Shown: in pieces, positions 24,755 through 32,515 of the stretch
How positions within the stretch are numbered: the stretch's first letter is position 1
How the letters are laid out: the number at the start of each line of letters is the position of its first letter
Source: Microscillaceae bacterium
Lineage (GTDB): Bacteria; Bacteroidota; Bacteroidia; Cytophagales; Microscillaceae
DNA: 64,000 nucleotides
NCBI GenBank assembly: GCA_011390205.1
Contig: JAABSX010000010.1
Span: 37,508-101,507 of the forward strand
Reading direction: 5' to 3'
The notes under the pieces: model-generated
Database searches by the model: none
Told to the model about the DNA's origin: nothing
Seen by the model: only the letters and a program-made list of their open reading frames with translations
Position numbers and translations under genes: made by a program

Positions 24755-25270
24755 ATGAAAAAATACCTATTTACCACACTCCTAATGCTGAGTATCTCTG
24801 GGCTGCACACACTGTCTGCACAGAGTAATCCCCAAATGGATAGACCCATTCAGCAGTGCATCACACAAAATGCCGATGAGCTCGAGAAACTCTCTACCAA
24901 TTTTAGCATAGGTTATTGGCTAGGCAGATTCATAGAAACCTGTGAAAACCTCCAAGCCACCACTGGCAAAGGCGGCGGGCCTCAGGTCGTTTCGTTGCTG
25001 GCAATGGAGGCCGAGCTCGACGAACTCATCATTCTCTCAAACAAAGGATGTAAAAATTTAGCAGACCCCAAAGTAAAAGTGCTTCTGGAAGAAATGAAAA
25101 CCATTTATCAAGAAAAACAAGATGTAGAAACTTTTGAAAGAGGGCAAAATAAAAATGCAGACAATCTCTTTGAAGAAGATGACGAAATCACCACCATGAG
25201 CATCTCTAGAGGGGCAGCAGGCAAGCTAAAATCTAAAGCCGCCAAACTGAAAAAAACTTTGGAAAAATAA
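24755..25270 (+). CDS. Small exported protein, second of a tandem pair
   Basis: A 171-residue protein with a signal peptide (MKKYLFTTLLMLSISGLHTLSAQ). It is predicted helical, with three cysteines, an acidic patch FEEDDE near residue 143, and a C-terminal lysine-rich helix. Similarity to the preceding gene product is seen in overall layout, not in long identical stretches. A terminator follows, so the two genes make a closed transcription unit. No function can be assigned. Confidence 0.7.
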   Translation: MKKYLFTTLLMLSISGLHTLSAQSNPQMDRPIQQCITQNADELEKLSTNFSIGYWLGRFIETCENLQATTGKGGGPQVVSLLAMEAELDELIILSNKGCKNLADPKVKVLLEEMKTIYQEKQDVETFERGQNKNADNLFEEDDEITTMSISRGAAGKLKSKAAKLKKTLEK

Positions 25271-25291
25271 CAAAATTATTGACTAATTTAG

Positions 25292-25336
25292 ACCACAAAT
25301 AATGAGGCCATTTGCCTTGTCATTTGTGGTTTTTTT
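25292..25336 (+). terminator. Terminator of the small exported protein pair
   Basis: Outer stem ACCACAAAT (25292-25300) with ATTTGTGGT (25322-25330), a partly paired interior, then six T. It lies 21 bases before the recO start. Confidence 0.75.
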
Positions 25337-25357
25337 ATTGAATACTAATCTAGGCAC

Positions 25358-26068
25358 ATGCTACAAAAAACTCGTGGGGTAGTGGTGCATTACCTCAAAT
25401 TTAGAGAAAGCTCTATCATCACCAAAATTTACACAGAAGAGTTAGGCATACAGAGTTATATCATCAATGGAGTACGCTCCAGAAAGGCAAAACACAATAA
25501 AATTGCTTTTTTTCAGCCACTTACCTTGCTTGATTTGGTGGTGTATCATCGTGCAGAGCGAACACAAATTAACCGAATCTCTGAGGTAAAATGTGCTTAT
25601 CCTTTTAAAAGTATTCCTTTTGAGATAGGCAAATCAGGCATTGCCATGTTTTTGGCAGAGATTATGCAAAAAGCCCTCAAAGAAGAATCTGAAAACAAGG
25701 CTTTGTTTGATTTTATATGGGAGAATATCTTGTATTTAGACCAAAGCCAAGGAGGGTATATCAATTTACACCTACATTTTTTGATGAAGTTGAGTGCTTA
25801 CTTAGGTTTTGCACCAGAGACAGGGCAAGAGGTGTTTGCACAGATAAAAGAGCATAAAAATCTACTATTAGATGAAGCGCTTTACCAGCGTTTTGAGCAA
25901 GGAATGGATATGCTGATTGGTCTGCCTCGTGAAGATTTAGGGCAGATTCCTGCGGCTTTGCGTTCGGGTTTGATAGATTATTTATTGGATTTTTACAGGC
26001 TACATGTCGCCAATTTTGAGCATATCAAATCATTGGGGATATTAAGAGAAATCAGCCGAAGTGCCTAA
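25358..26068 (+). CDS. recO: DNA repair protein RecO
   Basis: Mediator protein of the RecFOR pathway that loads RecA on SSB-coated gaps and anneals strands. The 236-residue protein has the N-terminal OB fold (TRGVVVHYLKFRESSIITKIYTEELG..., residues 1-80) with the basic RSRKAKHNK loop, followed by the helical C-terminal domain. The four-cysteine zinc site of many RecO proteins is absent, as is common in Bacteroidota. It is a single-gene unit between two terminators. Confidence 0.93.
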   Translation: MLQKTRGVVVHYLKFRESSIITKIYTEELGIQSYIINGVRSRKAKHNKIAFFQPLTLLDLVVYHRAERTQINRISEVKCAYPFKSIPFEIGKSGIAMFLAEIMQKALKEESENKALFDFIWENILYLDQSQGGYINLHLHFLMKLSAYLGFAPETGQEVFAQIKEHKNLLLDEALYQRFEQGMDMLIGLPREDLGQIPAALRSGLIDYLLDFYRLHVANFEHIKSLGILREISRSA

Positions 26069-26070
26069 AA

Positions 26071-26102
26071 AAAGCCTTCTTTCTGTGCAGAAAGAAGGCT
26101 TT
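26071..26102 (-). terminator. Terminator between recO and the convergent FecR-like gene
   Basis: A perfect 14-base-pair stem (26071-26084 with 26089-26102) and a 4-base loop. On the minus strand it is followed by seven T (complement of 26067-26073), so it best serves the minus-strand genes. It may also act on recO, where the T-tract is poorer. Confidence 0.85.
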
Positions 26103-26136
26103 GTTGTCTATGTTTAGATTTTATAGGCGTGGAATC

Positions 26137-27135
26137 TTATTTTTCGGAGGCCAAGATTTCTTTGTGCTTGCCTATTTGGTTACGCACTAAGAACTGCTTG
26201 TAAGCAATCTCGTAAGCCTCATTATCAGGCTCAATCTCCAAGAGACTTTGATAGGCTTTTAGGGCATCTAGCAAGAAGCCCTGCTGCTCATAAAAAATAG
26301 CTGCATCTAGTATTTGGGCACTTTCAGAGATTTCTGTGCTTGCTTGAGTTTCTTTGAAGGTTTTGTAAGCCTCTTCAAAGGCTGATTTTTTCTGCCCTTC
26401 TAAGAAGTTAAGCCCATAAGAGAAGGCGTAGTTATTGTCTTCTGAGTAAGGTGTAATGTCTGTTCTTTCTTTGGAAAGAATCACAACTTTGAGCATTTCA
26501 GCCTCCGCAAATTTAGGGTTATCTACATCCAGTGTGTAAGAAGTATCCGCAACACTGACCTCCAGAAGTGTCTCATCAAAGTGATCCATCACCACCAAAG
26601 TATAGCTTTGTGTGCCTTCTAGGTGATGCCAAGTCAGTAAGTAATCACTCCCTTTTAGCACAAAACTTCCTTCTTTGCTGCTAGAGAGCATCGTAACGAG
26701 CTCAGACGAGAAAGTAGCACGCTCTACTGATCCTGTTACGTTTTGGTATTTGTGTGGGTATTTCGCCATATTGGCATCTTCACCTTTGGTGAGTTCACCT
26801 ACTACATAGCTTGCGTATTTTTCGGTGGCGGTTTTGGTACTTGCTTTGAGTTTGGCTGCCAAATCACTCACAGCATAATTACCTGCTTTGGCTATCTGGA
26901 CAGTGCCGCCTGTGCTGTGCATAAGGCTTAAGTAGCTTTTGGCAGGAACGGTGATTTGGTCTGTGGCTTGTAATTTACTCCCCACATAGAGGTCTTTGCC
27001 TTTTACATTGGGGTAAGATGCATTGGATGCCCCACTGCTTGCCATTACTTTAAAGACAAAGTCTTGGGCATTTAGATTGTCATTCAAAAAAAAGAATGGC
27101 AGAATGAGTGAAATAAAAATGTATTTAGTTTTCAT
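26137..27135 (-). CDS. Exported FecR-like / TPR protein
   Basis: A 332-residue protein with a signal peptide ending near LNAQD. Residues about 30-90 (GKDLYVGSKLQATDQITVPAKSYLSLMHSTGGTVQI) have the shape of the beta-rich FecR sensory domain found in periplasmic partners. A middle beta region follows, and the C-terminal 70 residues contain one or two TPR-like hairpins (FLLDALKAYQSLLEIEPDN). It lies 24 bases after a CHASE2 membrane protein gene. FecR-like proteins paired with CHASE2 sensors are known in several phyla, so a joint envelope-sensing role is plausible. Confidence 0.65.
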   Translation of the reverse strand: MKTKYIFISLILPFFFLNDNLNAQDFVFKVMASSGASNASYPNVKGKDLYVGSKLQATDQITVPAKSYLSLMHSTGGTVQIAKAGNYAVSDLAAKLKASTKTATEKYASYVVGELTKGEDANMAKYPHKYQNVTGSVERATFSSELVTMLSSSKEGSFVLKGSDYLLTWHHLEGTQSYTLVVMDHFDETLLEVSVADTSYTLDVDNPKFAEAEMLKVVILSKERTDITPYSEDNNYAFSYGLNFLEGQKKSAFEEAYKTFKETQASTEISESAQILDAAIFYEQQGFLLDALKAYQSLLEIEPDNEAYEIAYKQFLVRNQIGKHKEILASEK

Positions 27136-27159
27136 AGTTTAATTTGTTAGTATTTCTTA

Positions 27160-28401
27160 TTACGTGCTTTTTTTGGGTTTGTTAAATAATTTGAGAATCA
27201 GACCATGGTAGATTTCTACAAAAACCCCTACGATTAGAACGATAAGAATCGTAAAATTAATATTTACCTTTAAGTTGAACCATACAAAAGAGTACAGCCC
27301 AACCGCCACAATTAGGATAGAAAAAGCAAACTGAAACAAAATCGTGATGGCATCATACCAATAGCCCAGCTTTCGGAAAAAAAATGAAAAAAGAGAAGCA
27401 CTCAAAAATGTAATTGACAATATAATACTATACTCCAGCCAAGTACTTGCCTTGTCTATAAAGTTACCGTCTAAAATCATAGAGACGATGTTGGCATGTA
27501 TCACCACTCCATACATATCAGGGGTTCTTTTATCTACATAGTTTTCATTCATAGGCGTGTAGAGCTTGTCATCAAAAGAAATCTGCCCTAACTGCCTGCC
27601 CATATACCCTAGAATCACGATTCTATCTTTGAAAGCATCTGGAACAAACCGCCCCTCAAATATATCTGAGAAGTCTATAGCTGTAAATACAGTTCCTTGC
27701 TTATCTTCTATATTGCCTAGATTTTGATGCTCCACATTGATATTGCCTTTGTAGTTGATAAATTCATTTTCGAGGTTACGTTCAATAAATTTTTTGGCAC
27801 TTTGGGCATCATACATTTCAGCGATTTTTAACCCAAAACTATACTGGATGCCCTTGTCTTTGACACTGGTGTAGGGCATAAAAGAGCGGCAGGTATAGAA
27901 GCCCGTCTGATTACCGATTCCCTCTGTGGTCAGGTTGGCAAAGCCTCCCTGCGTATATTGGGTGAATAGTTCATTGGAGGTTTCCAAAGAATCAAATTGA
28001 TTGGTTTTTTCATTAAAATTTGCCAAATCTGTCACAAAAACGATGTTTTTACTCTTAGAAAGTACATTCATCATCATACTATCTATGGCAGGGTCAAGCG
28101 GATTTCTAAAAAAAGCATCTACCCCGATGACCTTTGGCTTATACTCTTGGATGATGTTGAGCAGGTCGGCTATTCCTTCTCGCCCTAGCTCACCGATATT
28201 GACCACCGTGATGCGGTCATCTGCATTGGGGTTGGGGCGTAGCTGAGAGAACACGATGTCAGTCATGTCAAAATCTTTGGTAGCCTCCGCAATGGGGTTG
28301 AGGATTTCCAGATTTTGAAAAAGCGGGATTTTGCTCACTCCCCACAGAGAAAGCAGCACCAGGGTGCTAAGGATGATGTTATGAACAAAGTTTTTAAGCA
28401 T
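27160..28401 (-). CDS. CHASE2 domain membrane protein
   Basis: A 413-residue protein from the ATG at 28401 (four codons upstream is an alternative ATG). It has one N-terminal membrane segment, an extracytoplasmic CHASE2 domain over about residues 30-310 (VVNIGELGREG..., PKVIGVDAFF, FKDRIVILGYMG, MYGVVIHANIVSMILDG), and three closely spaced C-terminal membrane segments. In most organisms CHASE2 proteins end in a cyclase, kinase or phosphatase domain. Here there is only a short basic tail, so the signal must pass to another protein, perhaps the FecR-like product downstream. Confidence 0.85.
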   Translation of the reverse strand: MLKNFVHNIILSTLVLLSLWGVSKIPLFQNLEILNPIAEATKDFDMTDIVFSQLRPNPNADDRITVVNIGELGREGIADLLNIIQEYKPKVIGVDAFFRNPLDPAIDSMMMNVLSKSKNIVFVTDLANFNEKTNQFDSLETSNELFTQYTQGGFANLTTEGIGNQTGFYTCRSFMPYTSVKDKGIQYSFGLKIAEMYDAQSAKKFIERNLENEFINYKGNINVEHQNLGNIEDKQGTVFTAIDFSDIFEGRFVPDAFKDRIVILGYMGRQLGQISFDDKLYTPMNENYVDKRTPDMYGVVIHANIVSMILDGNFIDKASTWLEYSIILSITFLSASLFSFFFRKLGYWYDAITILFQFAFSILIVAVGLYSFVWFNLKVNINFTILIVLIVGVFVEIYHGLILKLFNKPKKST

Positions 28402-28664
28402 AAGTACCTCCACTAAAATAGTTTATATTGTTATTTAATCATAAGCAGTTGAAAACCAGCGTATTGAGTAGTTTTCAGCTTTCAATCTTTGATTGTCCAT
28501 TTACTTAATTGTGTAGTTTATTTTTTTCAAACTCTTCACTTTCTAAAGAAAAAATGATGCATAATTTCTTCATTGAAAGTCAGAAGCTTGTTCTTCAATC
28601 CATTTAATTCTGTATCTTTAAAACTCCTAACAAGCAAAAAGAGTACTAAAAACCATTAAATTAT

Positions 28665-29687
28665 ATGCGTTCTGATAAAGCTCATCCCAGACCTAAGTTT
28701 AGTACAGCACAGTATGTAGAAGGAATTTTGGCACAAAACAAGACCATGTTTAGCCGTGCCATTACACTCATAGAAAGCAATCTGCCTACACACCGCACAC
28801 AGGCCGAAGAGATTCTGGAGCAAATCCTCCCCTATGCTGGGAAGTCTATCCGATTGGGTATCACTGGTGTGCCAGGGGTAGGCAAGAGTACTTTTATAGA
28901 AGCATTGGGCAAACTCGTAACGGCAGAAAACAAAAAACTAGCCGTCCTCGCCATAGACCCAAGCAGCCCACGCAGCAAAGGAAGCATCATGGGTGATAAG
29001 ACCCGCATGGAAGAACTTGCCATAGACCCACTGGCTTTTATTAGACCTTCTCCCGCAAGGGATTCTCTAGGGGGAGTAGCCCACAAAACCCGAGAAACTA
29101 TGCTTCTCTGTGAAGCAGCAGGCTATGAAGTGATTTTTGTAGAAACTGTAGGCGTGGGGCAGTCTGAGACATTGGTAAAAGGCATGGTAGATTTCTTTTT
29201 GCTGCTCATGCTTGCAGGTGCAGGTGATGAGCTGCAAGGCATCAAAAAAGGAATTATGGAAATGGCAGATGCCATCGCTATCAACAAAGCAGACGGAGAA
29301 AATCTCCATGCAGTACGCATCGCCAAGAGTGAATATGAAGGCGCTTTGCACCTCTTTCCACCTTCTGAAAGTGGCTGGCAGACAGAGGTTTTGACCTGCT
29401 CGGCACTCCACAAAATAGGCATCAGAGAGATATGGGAACTGATTAAAAAATACCACCAACAGATGAGTGCTTCTGGTTTTTTAACTGAAAACCGCCAAGC
29501 ACAGCACCTCGAGTGGATGCACCAAACCATCAAACATCAATTAGAAACCTATTTTTATGAAAATAAAGAAATCCGAAAAATGCTCCCCAAAATAGAATTA
29601 AAAGTAAAAAAAGGAGATACACCCCCCATACAAGCAGCATATCATTTACTTAGATTCTATCAAGAAAATATTGAAAAAGGCTTGTAA
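28665..29687 (+). CDS. meaB: Methylmalonyl-CoA mutase-associated GTPase MeaB
   Basis: G3E-family GTPase that protects and reloads adenosylcobalamin-dependent methylmalonyl-CoA mutase. The 340-residue protein has the N-terminal helical arm, the P-loop GITGVPGVGKST at about residues 65-76, the DPSSPRSKGSIMGDKTRM region, FVETVGVGQSE, and the base-recognition AINKADG. The C-terminal dimerisation arm is complete. The mutase genes are not in this window; the acyl-CoA carboxylase beta subunit at 61.5 kb could act in the same propionate pathway. Confidence 0.94.
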   Translation: MRSDKAHPRPKFSTAQYVEGILAQNKTMFSRAITLIESNLPTHRTQAEEILEQILPYAGKSIRLGITGVPGVGKSTFIEALGKLVTAENKKLAVLAIDPSSPRSKGSIMGDKTRMEELAIDPLAFIRPSPARDSLGGVAHKTRETMLLCEAAGYEVIFVETVGVGQSETLVKGMVDFFLLLMLAGAGDELQGIKKGIMEMADAIAINKADGENLHAVRIAKSEYEGALHLFPPSESGWQTEVLTCSALHKIGIREIWELIKKYHQQMSASGFLTENRQAQHLEWMHQTIKHQLETYFYENKEIRKMLPKIELKVKKGDTPPIQAAYHLLRFYQENIEKGL

Positions 29688-29747
29688 TTTGCGTACTTTT
29701 GGGGCAGCTAAAGATATAAATAATCTTAAACCCTAAATCATCATAAA

Positions 29748-30128
29748 ATGAGTATCCTAAGAAATCTTATTAACTCAGTCATCGCATCCTCTTCTAACGA
29801 AGGCTTCGAGAGAGTAAGAGCACACGAGCTGGCGTCTCAAATAAAAGAAGCCATCCAACAGACCACAGAAGACGGCTCAATCACTGCAGATGAACTTGAT
29901 GACATCAGCAAGCTCACCGACAAGCTGAGCTTAAGACCTGATGAATTTGATTACATCAAGCTCAATGTGCTTGAACACGTAGTGGACCATATTTTGGCAG
30001 ATGGAGAAATCAGAGAAGATGAAATGAATCTATTTAAGCGAGTAGAAGACAGCATCAATGTAGCCCCTGAGGACAGAAGCGAAGAACTAAAAGCAAAAGT
30101 TGCACGGGTAAAGTCTCTCGTCAAGTAA
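29748..30128 (+). CDS. TerB-like small acidic protein
   Basis: A 126-residue cytoplasmic protein predicted all-helical. Two acidic loops (EDGSITADELDD near residue 44 and ADGEIREDEMNLF near residue 85) recall the metal-binding motifs of TerB-like and EF-hand-like proteins. The closest match from memory is the tellurite-resistance TerB superfamily, but no other ter genes are nearby. It starts 60 bases after meaB and could be co-transcribed. A hairpin follows it. Confidence 0.6.
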   Translation: MSILRNLINSVIASSSNEGFERVRAHELASQIKEAIQQTTEDGSITADELDDISKLTDKLSLRPDEFDYIKLNVLEHVVDHILADGEIREDEMNLFKRVEDSINVAPEDRSEELKAKVARVKSLVK

Positions 30129-30150
30129 AGCCACACCAAAAAAGCTGATA

Positions 30151-30184
30151 AGAGATTGCCAATGAGATTTATTTGGCAATCTCT
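30151..30184. terminator. Hairpin between convergent genes
   Basis: A perfect 12-base-pair stem (30151-30162 with 30173-30184) and a 10-base loop between the TerB-like gene and the convergent 110-residue gene. T-tracts are poor on the plus strand and displaced on the minus strand, so termination strength is uncertain. Confidence 0.55.
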
Positions 30185-30517
30185 CTACTCCACAGGTTCT
30201 ACCCACAGCCCCACAAGCTGCGTAAGCAAGGCAATGTCCCCATGGTCTGCCAAAAGATAAATCTTTTCTACATACTGCTCACGAATCAAAAACTGATACC
30301 CAAAAATAGGATGTGCTGTGATAATTCTCTTTTCCAGCAAAGCCTGTAGCACTTTCTTAGACTTATAACGCTTGATAAAATCCTTCTCTGCAATCCAAAT
30401 CTTCTTATTTCTCATAAATAAACGCTTTATCTTACGTGTATGTGTCTGAGGCTGCTTCAAGGCATAAGTCAAAAACAAATCAATCAATACTTCTTTCTCG
30501 TTATTTTCTAAGTTCAT
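30185..30517 (-). CDS. Hypothetical small basic protein
   Basis: A 110-residue protein of unknown family, with a basic N-terminal half (THTRKIKRLFMRNKK...) and a more hydrophobic C-terminal part. No signal peptide or membrane segment is evident. The pattern of helices could suit a nucleic-acid-binding protein, but no motif supports that firmly. It stands alone between a convergent and a divergent neighbour. Confidence 0.55.
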   Translation of the reverse strand: MNLENNEKEVLIDLFLTYALKQPQTHTRKIKRLFMRNKKIWIAEKDFIKRYKSKKVLQALLEKRIITAHPIFGYQFLIREQYVEKIYLLADHGDIALLTQLVGLWVEPVE

Positions 30518-30714
30518 AAAAGGATTTTTTTTAGGAATGAGGAGGCTATCTTAAATACAGATGCTTTCTCATAGAAAATGAAAACTTAGGACAAGCCAAA
30601 AATAGCAAATACACCTTATAAAATAACAGCATGCAAGAAAAGACTTGAGGAAGCGTCCTCGTCTATCCCTGCACTGGTATTGATAAGAAGTAAAAGACAC
30701 CAAATAATACGACA

Positions 30715-31554
30715 ATGAGCATCAAACTAACAGGAATGACTATTCTGATGGTCTTTGCAGGTTTTTATGTACATGCACAAGAAGACTCAGAACCCAATAA
30801 AAATCACCGCACTTTGACCATGTCAAGGCAAAGTACAGTAACTCTAAAAGCCAATAAATCTTTGTTAAAAGAAATAAAAGCAGCCAATAAAACCGCTGTT
30901 CAAGATAAACAAAGTGCTTATACCTTACTTAGTAAGGATTTTTATTACATTGCAGGAAAACCAACTTGGTCTTACCCTTACGATAAAATAATTCACAAGC
31001 CACTTGCGAATATCTCTCCCAAAGATAAAAATGGGACATCCTTCAAAAAAAGACTTTTTACCATCAAAGAGACTCCTTTCCAAGCAGATATAGAGGCCAG
31101 GATTTATTTCCAAAGTGGAGAACATACCCTTGCAAGCCGAAACAAAATACAGTTTGATAACTTGCTTAGGGTCATACACGAAACCCTCAGCAAACATCAA
31201 GAGCAACACCCCAACGAAGACTTCTACGTCTGGATTAGCATCAAAGGCTTCACAGACCCCCAGCCCTTCTATGCCAATCAGCCAACCCAAGAGCGTGAAA
31301 AAAGCAATTTGAATCTCTCTAAACAGCGTGCAAAACAGCTAGAAATTTACCTAAAACTAGAGTTAAAACAAAAAGTCAAATACTTAAAGATTGAGAGTGA
31401 AGGCTGGGGTGAGGCATTGCCTCCACACATCTCTCCGATACAAATCGAGGATGCACACAGAAGACTTTGCCTAGTGATGGTTCATTTTTACCCTGTCAAT
31501 CAAGAGGATATGCACCAACAAGACAAAGACCTTTCTATCATACCAGGAAGGTAA
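30715..31554 (+). CDS. Exported protein with OmpA-like C-terminal domain
   Basis: A 279-residue protein with a signal peptide (MSIKLTGMTILMVFAGFYVHAQ). The first 130 mature residues are charged and of no known fold. The C-terminal part at about 135-255 resembles the OmpA/MotB peptidoglycan-binding domain: IYFQSGEHTLASRNKIQFDNLLRVI, a strand ISIKGFTD, NLNLSKQRAKQLEIYL, and IESEGWGE followed by HRRLCLVMVHF. The canonical Asp and Arg that bind diaminopimelate are present in modified surroundings. It probably tethers something to the cell wall. Confidence 0.65.
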   Translation: MSIKLTGMTILMVFAGFYVHAQEDSEPNKNHRTLTMSRQSTVTLKANKSLLKEIKAANKTAVQDKQSAYTLLSKDFYYIAGKPTWSYPYDKIIHKPLANISPKDKNGTSFKKRLFTIKETPFQADIEARIYFQSGEHTLASRNKIQFDNLLRVIHETLSKHQEQHPNEDFYVWISIKGFTDPQPFYANQPTQEREKSNLNLSKQRAKQLEIYLKLELKQKVKYLKIESEGWGEALPPHISPIQIEDAHRRLCLVMVHFYPVNQEDMHQQDKDLSIIPGR

Positions 31555-31632
31555 GCTTTGTAACTTTAAGAAGTAGCTGCCACCCAAAAACCAAAGAGTC
31601 TGTATCTTTGTTAAAGAATCAAAGAACAAAGG

Positions 31633-32508
31633 ATGCAAAAGAACAAAGGAGCAAACAGTACTTATTTCGGGAATATCTTAGAAGGCATCAAATCTTCTTG
31701 GACTGGGCTGAGGCTGTCGCTGAGGCACTTCAAGCAAGCAAGCCAAAAACATTTACCCAACAATGTAGATGACCCAGATTATTTTAAACAAAGCACAGGC
31801 ATCGTTACGCTGCAATATCCTTATGAAGCCCTCCCCATTCCTGATAATGGGCGGTATCGCTTGCACAATGAAATGGATGACTGCATCGTCTGCGACAAAT
31901 GTGCAAAGGTCTGCCCCGTAGATTGCATAGACATAGAACCCATCAAAGCCACTGAGCAGGTAGGCACTGCCTCCGATGGCTCACCCATTCGCTTGTATGC
32001 CGCTAAGTTTGACATAGACATGGCGAAATGCTGCTACTGCGGCTTGTGTACTACAGTCTGCCCCACAGAGTGCCTCACAATGACCAAAAGCTATGACTAC
32101 AGTGAGACCGATGTACGCAATATGAATTACCACTTCTCAAACATCAGCCCCGAACAAGCACAAGAAAAAATGGATTTGTTGGTTCTTTTTCAGAAAGAAA
32201 AAGAAGAAGCAAAAGCTAAAGCCCAAAGAGAAAAAGCAGAAACAATCATTTCGGAAGAAACTGAGAAGCCCCAAGCTCGCCCCAAGTTTACCCCCAAAAT
32301 GAAGGCAAAGCCTGCGGACACTCCTGCGGAAGAAACTGAAAAGCCCCCAACTCGCCCCAAGTTTACCCCCAAAATGAAGGCAAAGCCTGCGGACACTCCT
32401 GCGGAAGAAACTGAAAAGCCCCCAACTCGCCCCAAGTTTACCCCCAAAATGAAGGCAAAGCCAAGCAACCCAAAGCCAGAAGAAGACCCAGAGGAAGGCA
32501 AAGACTAG
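31633..32508 (+). CDS. 2x[4Fe-4S] NuoI-like ferredoxin with C-terminal tandem repeats
   Basis: A 291-residue iron-sulfur protein. After an 80-residue N-terminal part like NADH-quinone oxidoreductase subunit I, it has two cluster motifs, CIVCDKCAKVCP and CCYCGLCTTVCP, about 50 residues apart. Residues from about 180 form a charged helix and then three 25-residue repeats (EETEKP..RPKFTPKMKAKP). Subunit I of Bacteroidota often ends in a Pro/Lys-rich tail, so this is probably a subunit-I homologue. No other complex I genes lie beside it. The function of the repeats is unknown. Confidence 0.8.
   Translation: MQKNKGANSTYFGNILEGIKSSWTGLRLSLRHFKQASQKHLPNNVDDPDYFKQSTGIVTLQYPYEALPIPDNGRYRLHNEMDDCIVCDKCAKVCPVDCIDIEPIKATEQVGTASDGSPIRLYAAKFDIDMAKCCYCGLCTTVCPTECLTMTKSYDYSETDVRNMNYHFSNISPEQAQEKMDLLVLFQKEKEEAKAKAQREKAETIISEETEKPQARPKFTPKMKAKPADTPAEETEKPPTRPKFTPKMKAKPADTPAEETEKPPTRPKFTPKMKAKPSNPKPEEDPEEGKD
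32254..32478 (+). repeat. In-frame 75-base tandem repeat, three copies
   Basis: Units at 32254-32328, 32329-32403 and 32404-32478. Units 1 and 2 differ at only a few bases; unit 3 is identical over its first two thirds and diverges at the end. The near identity suggests recent expansion by slippage or unequal recombination. The repeat keeps the reading frame, so copy number can vary without breaking the protein. Confidence 0.9.
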
Positions 32509-32515
32509 GCAATGG

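Noticed and set aside
29067..29533. Two long minus-strand frames inside meaB.
   Set aside because: meaB is complete with all GTPase motifs; the antisense frames show no protein family features.
32190..32501. A 103-codon minus-strand frame with a repetitive Gly/Phe/Val sequence.
   Set aside because: It is the antisense image of the 75-base tandem repeat in the iron-sulfur protein gene.
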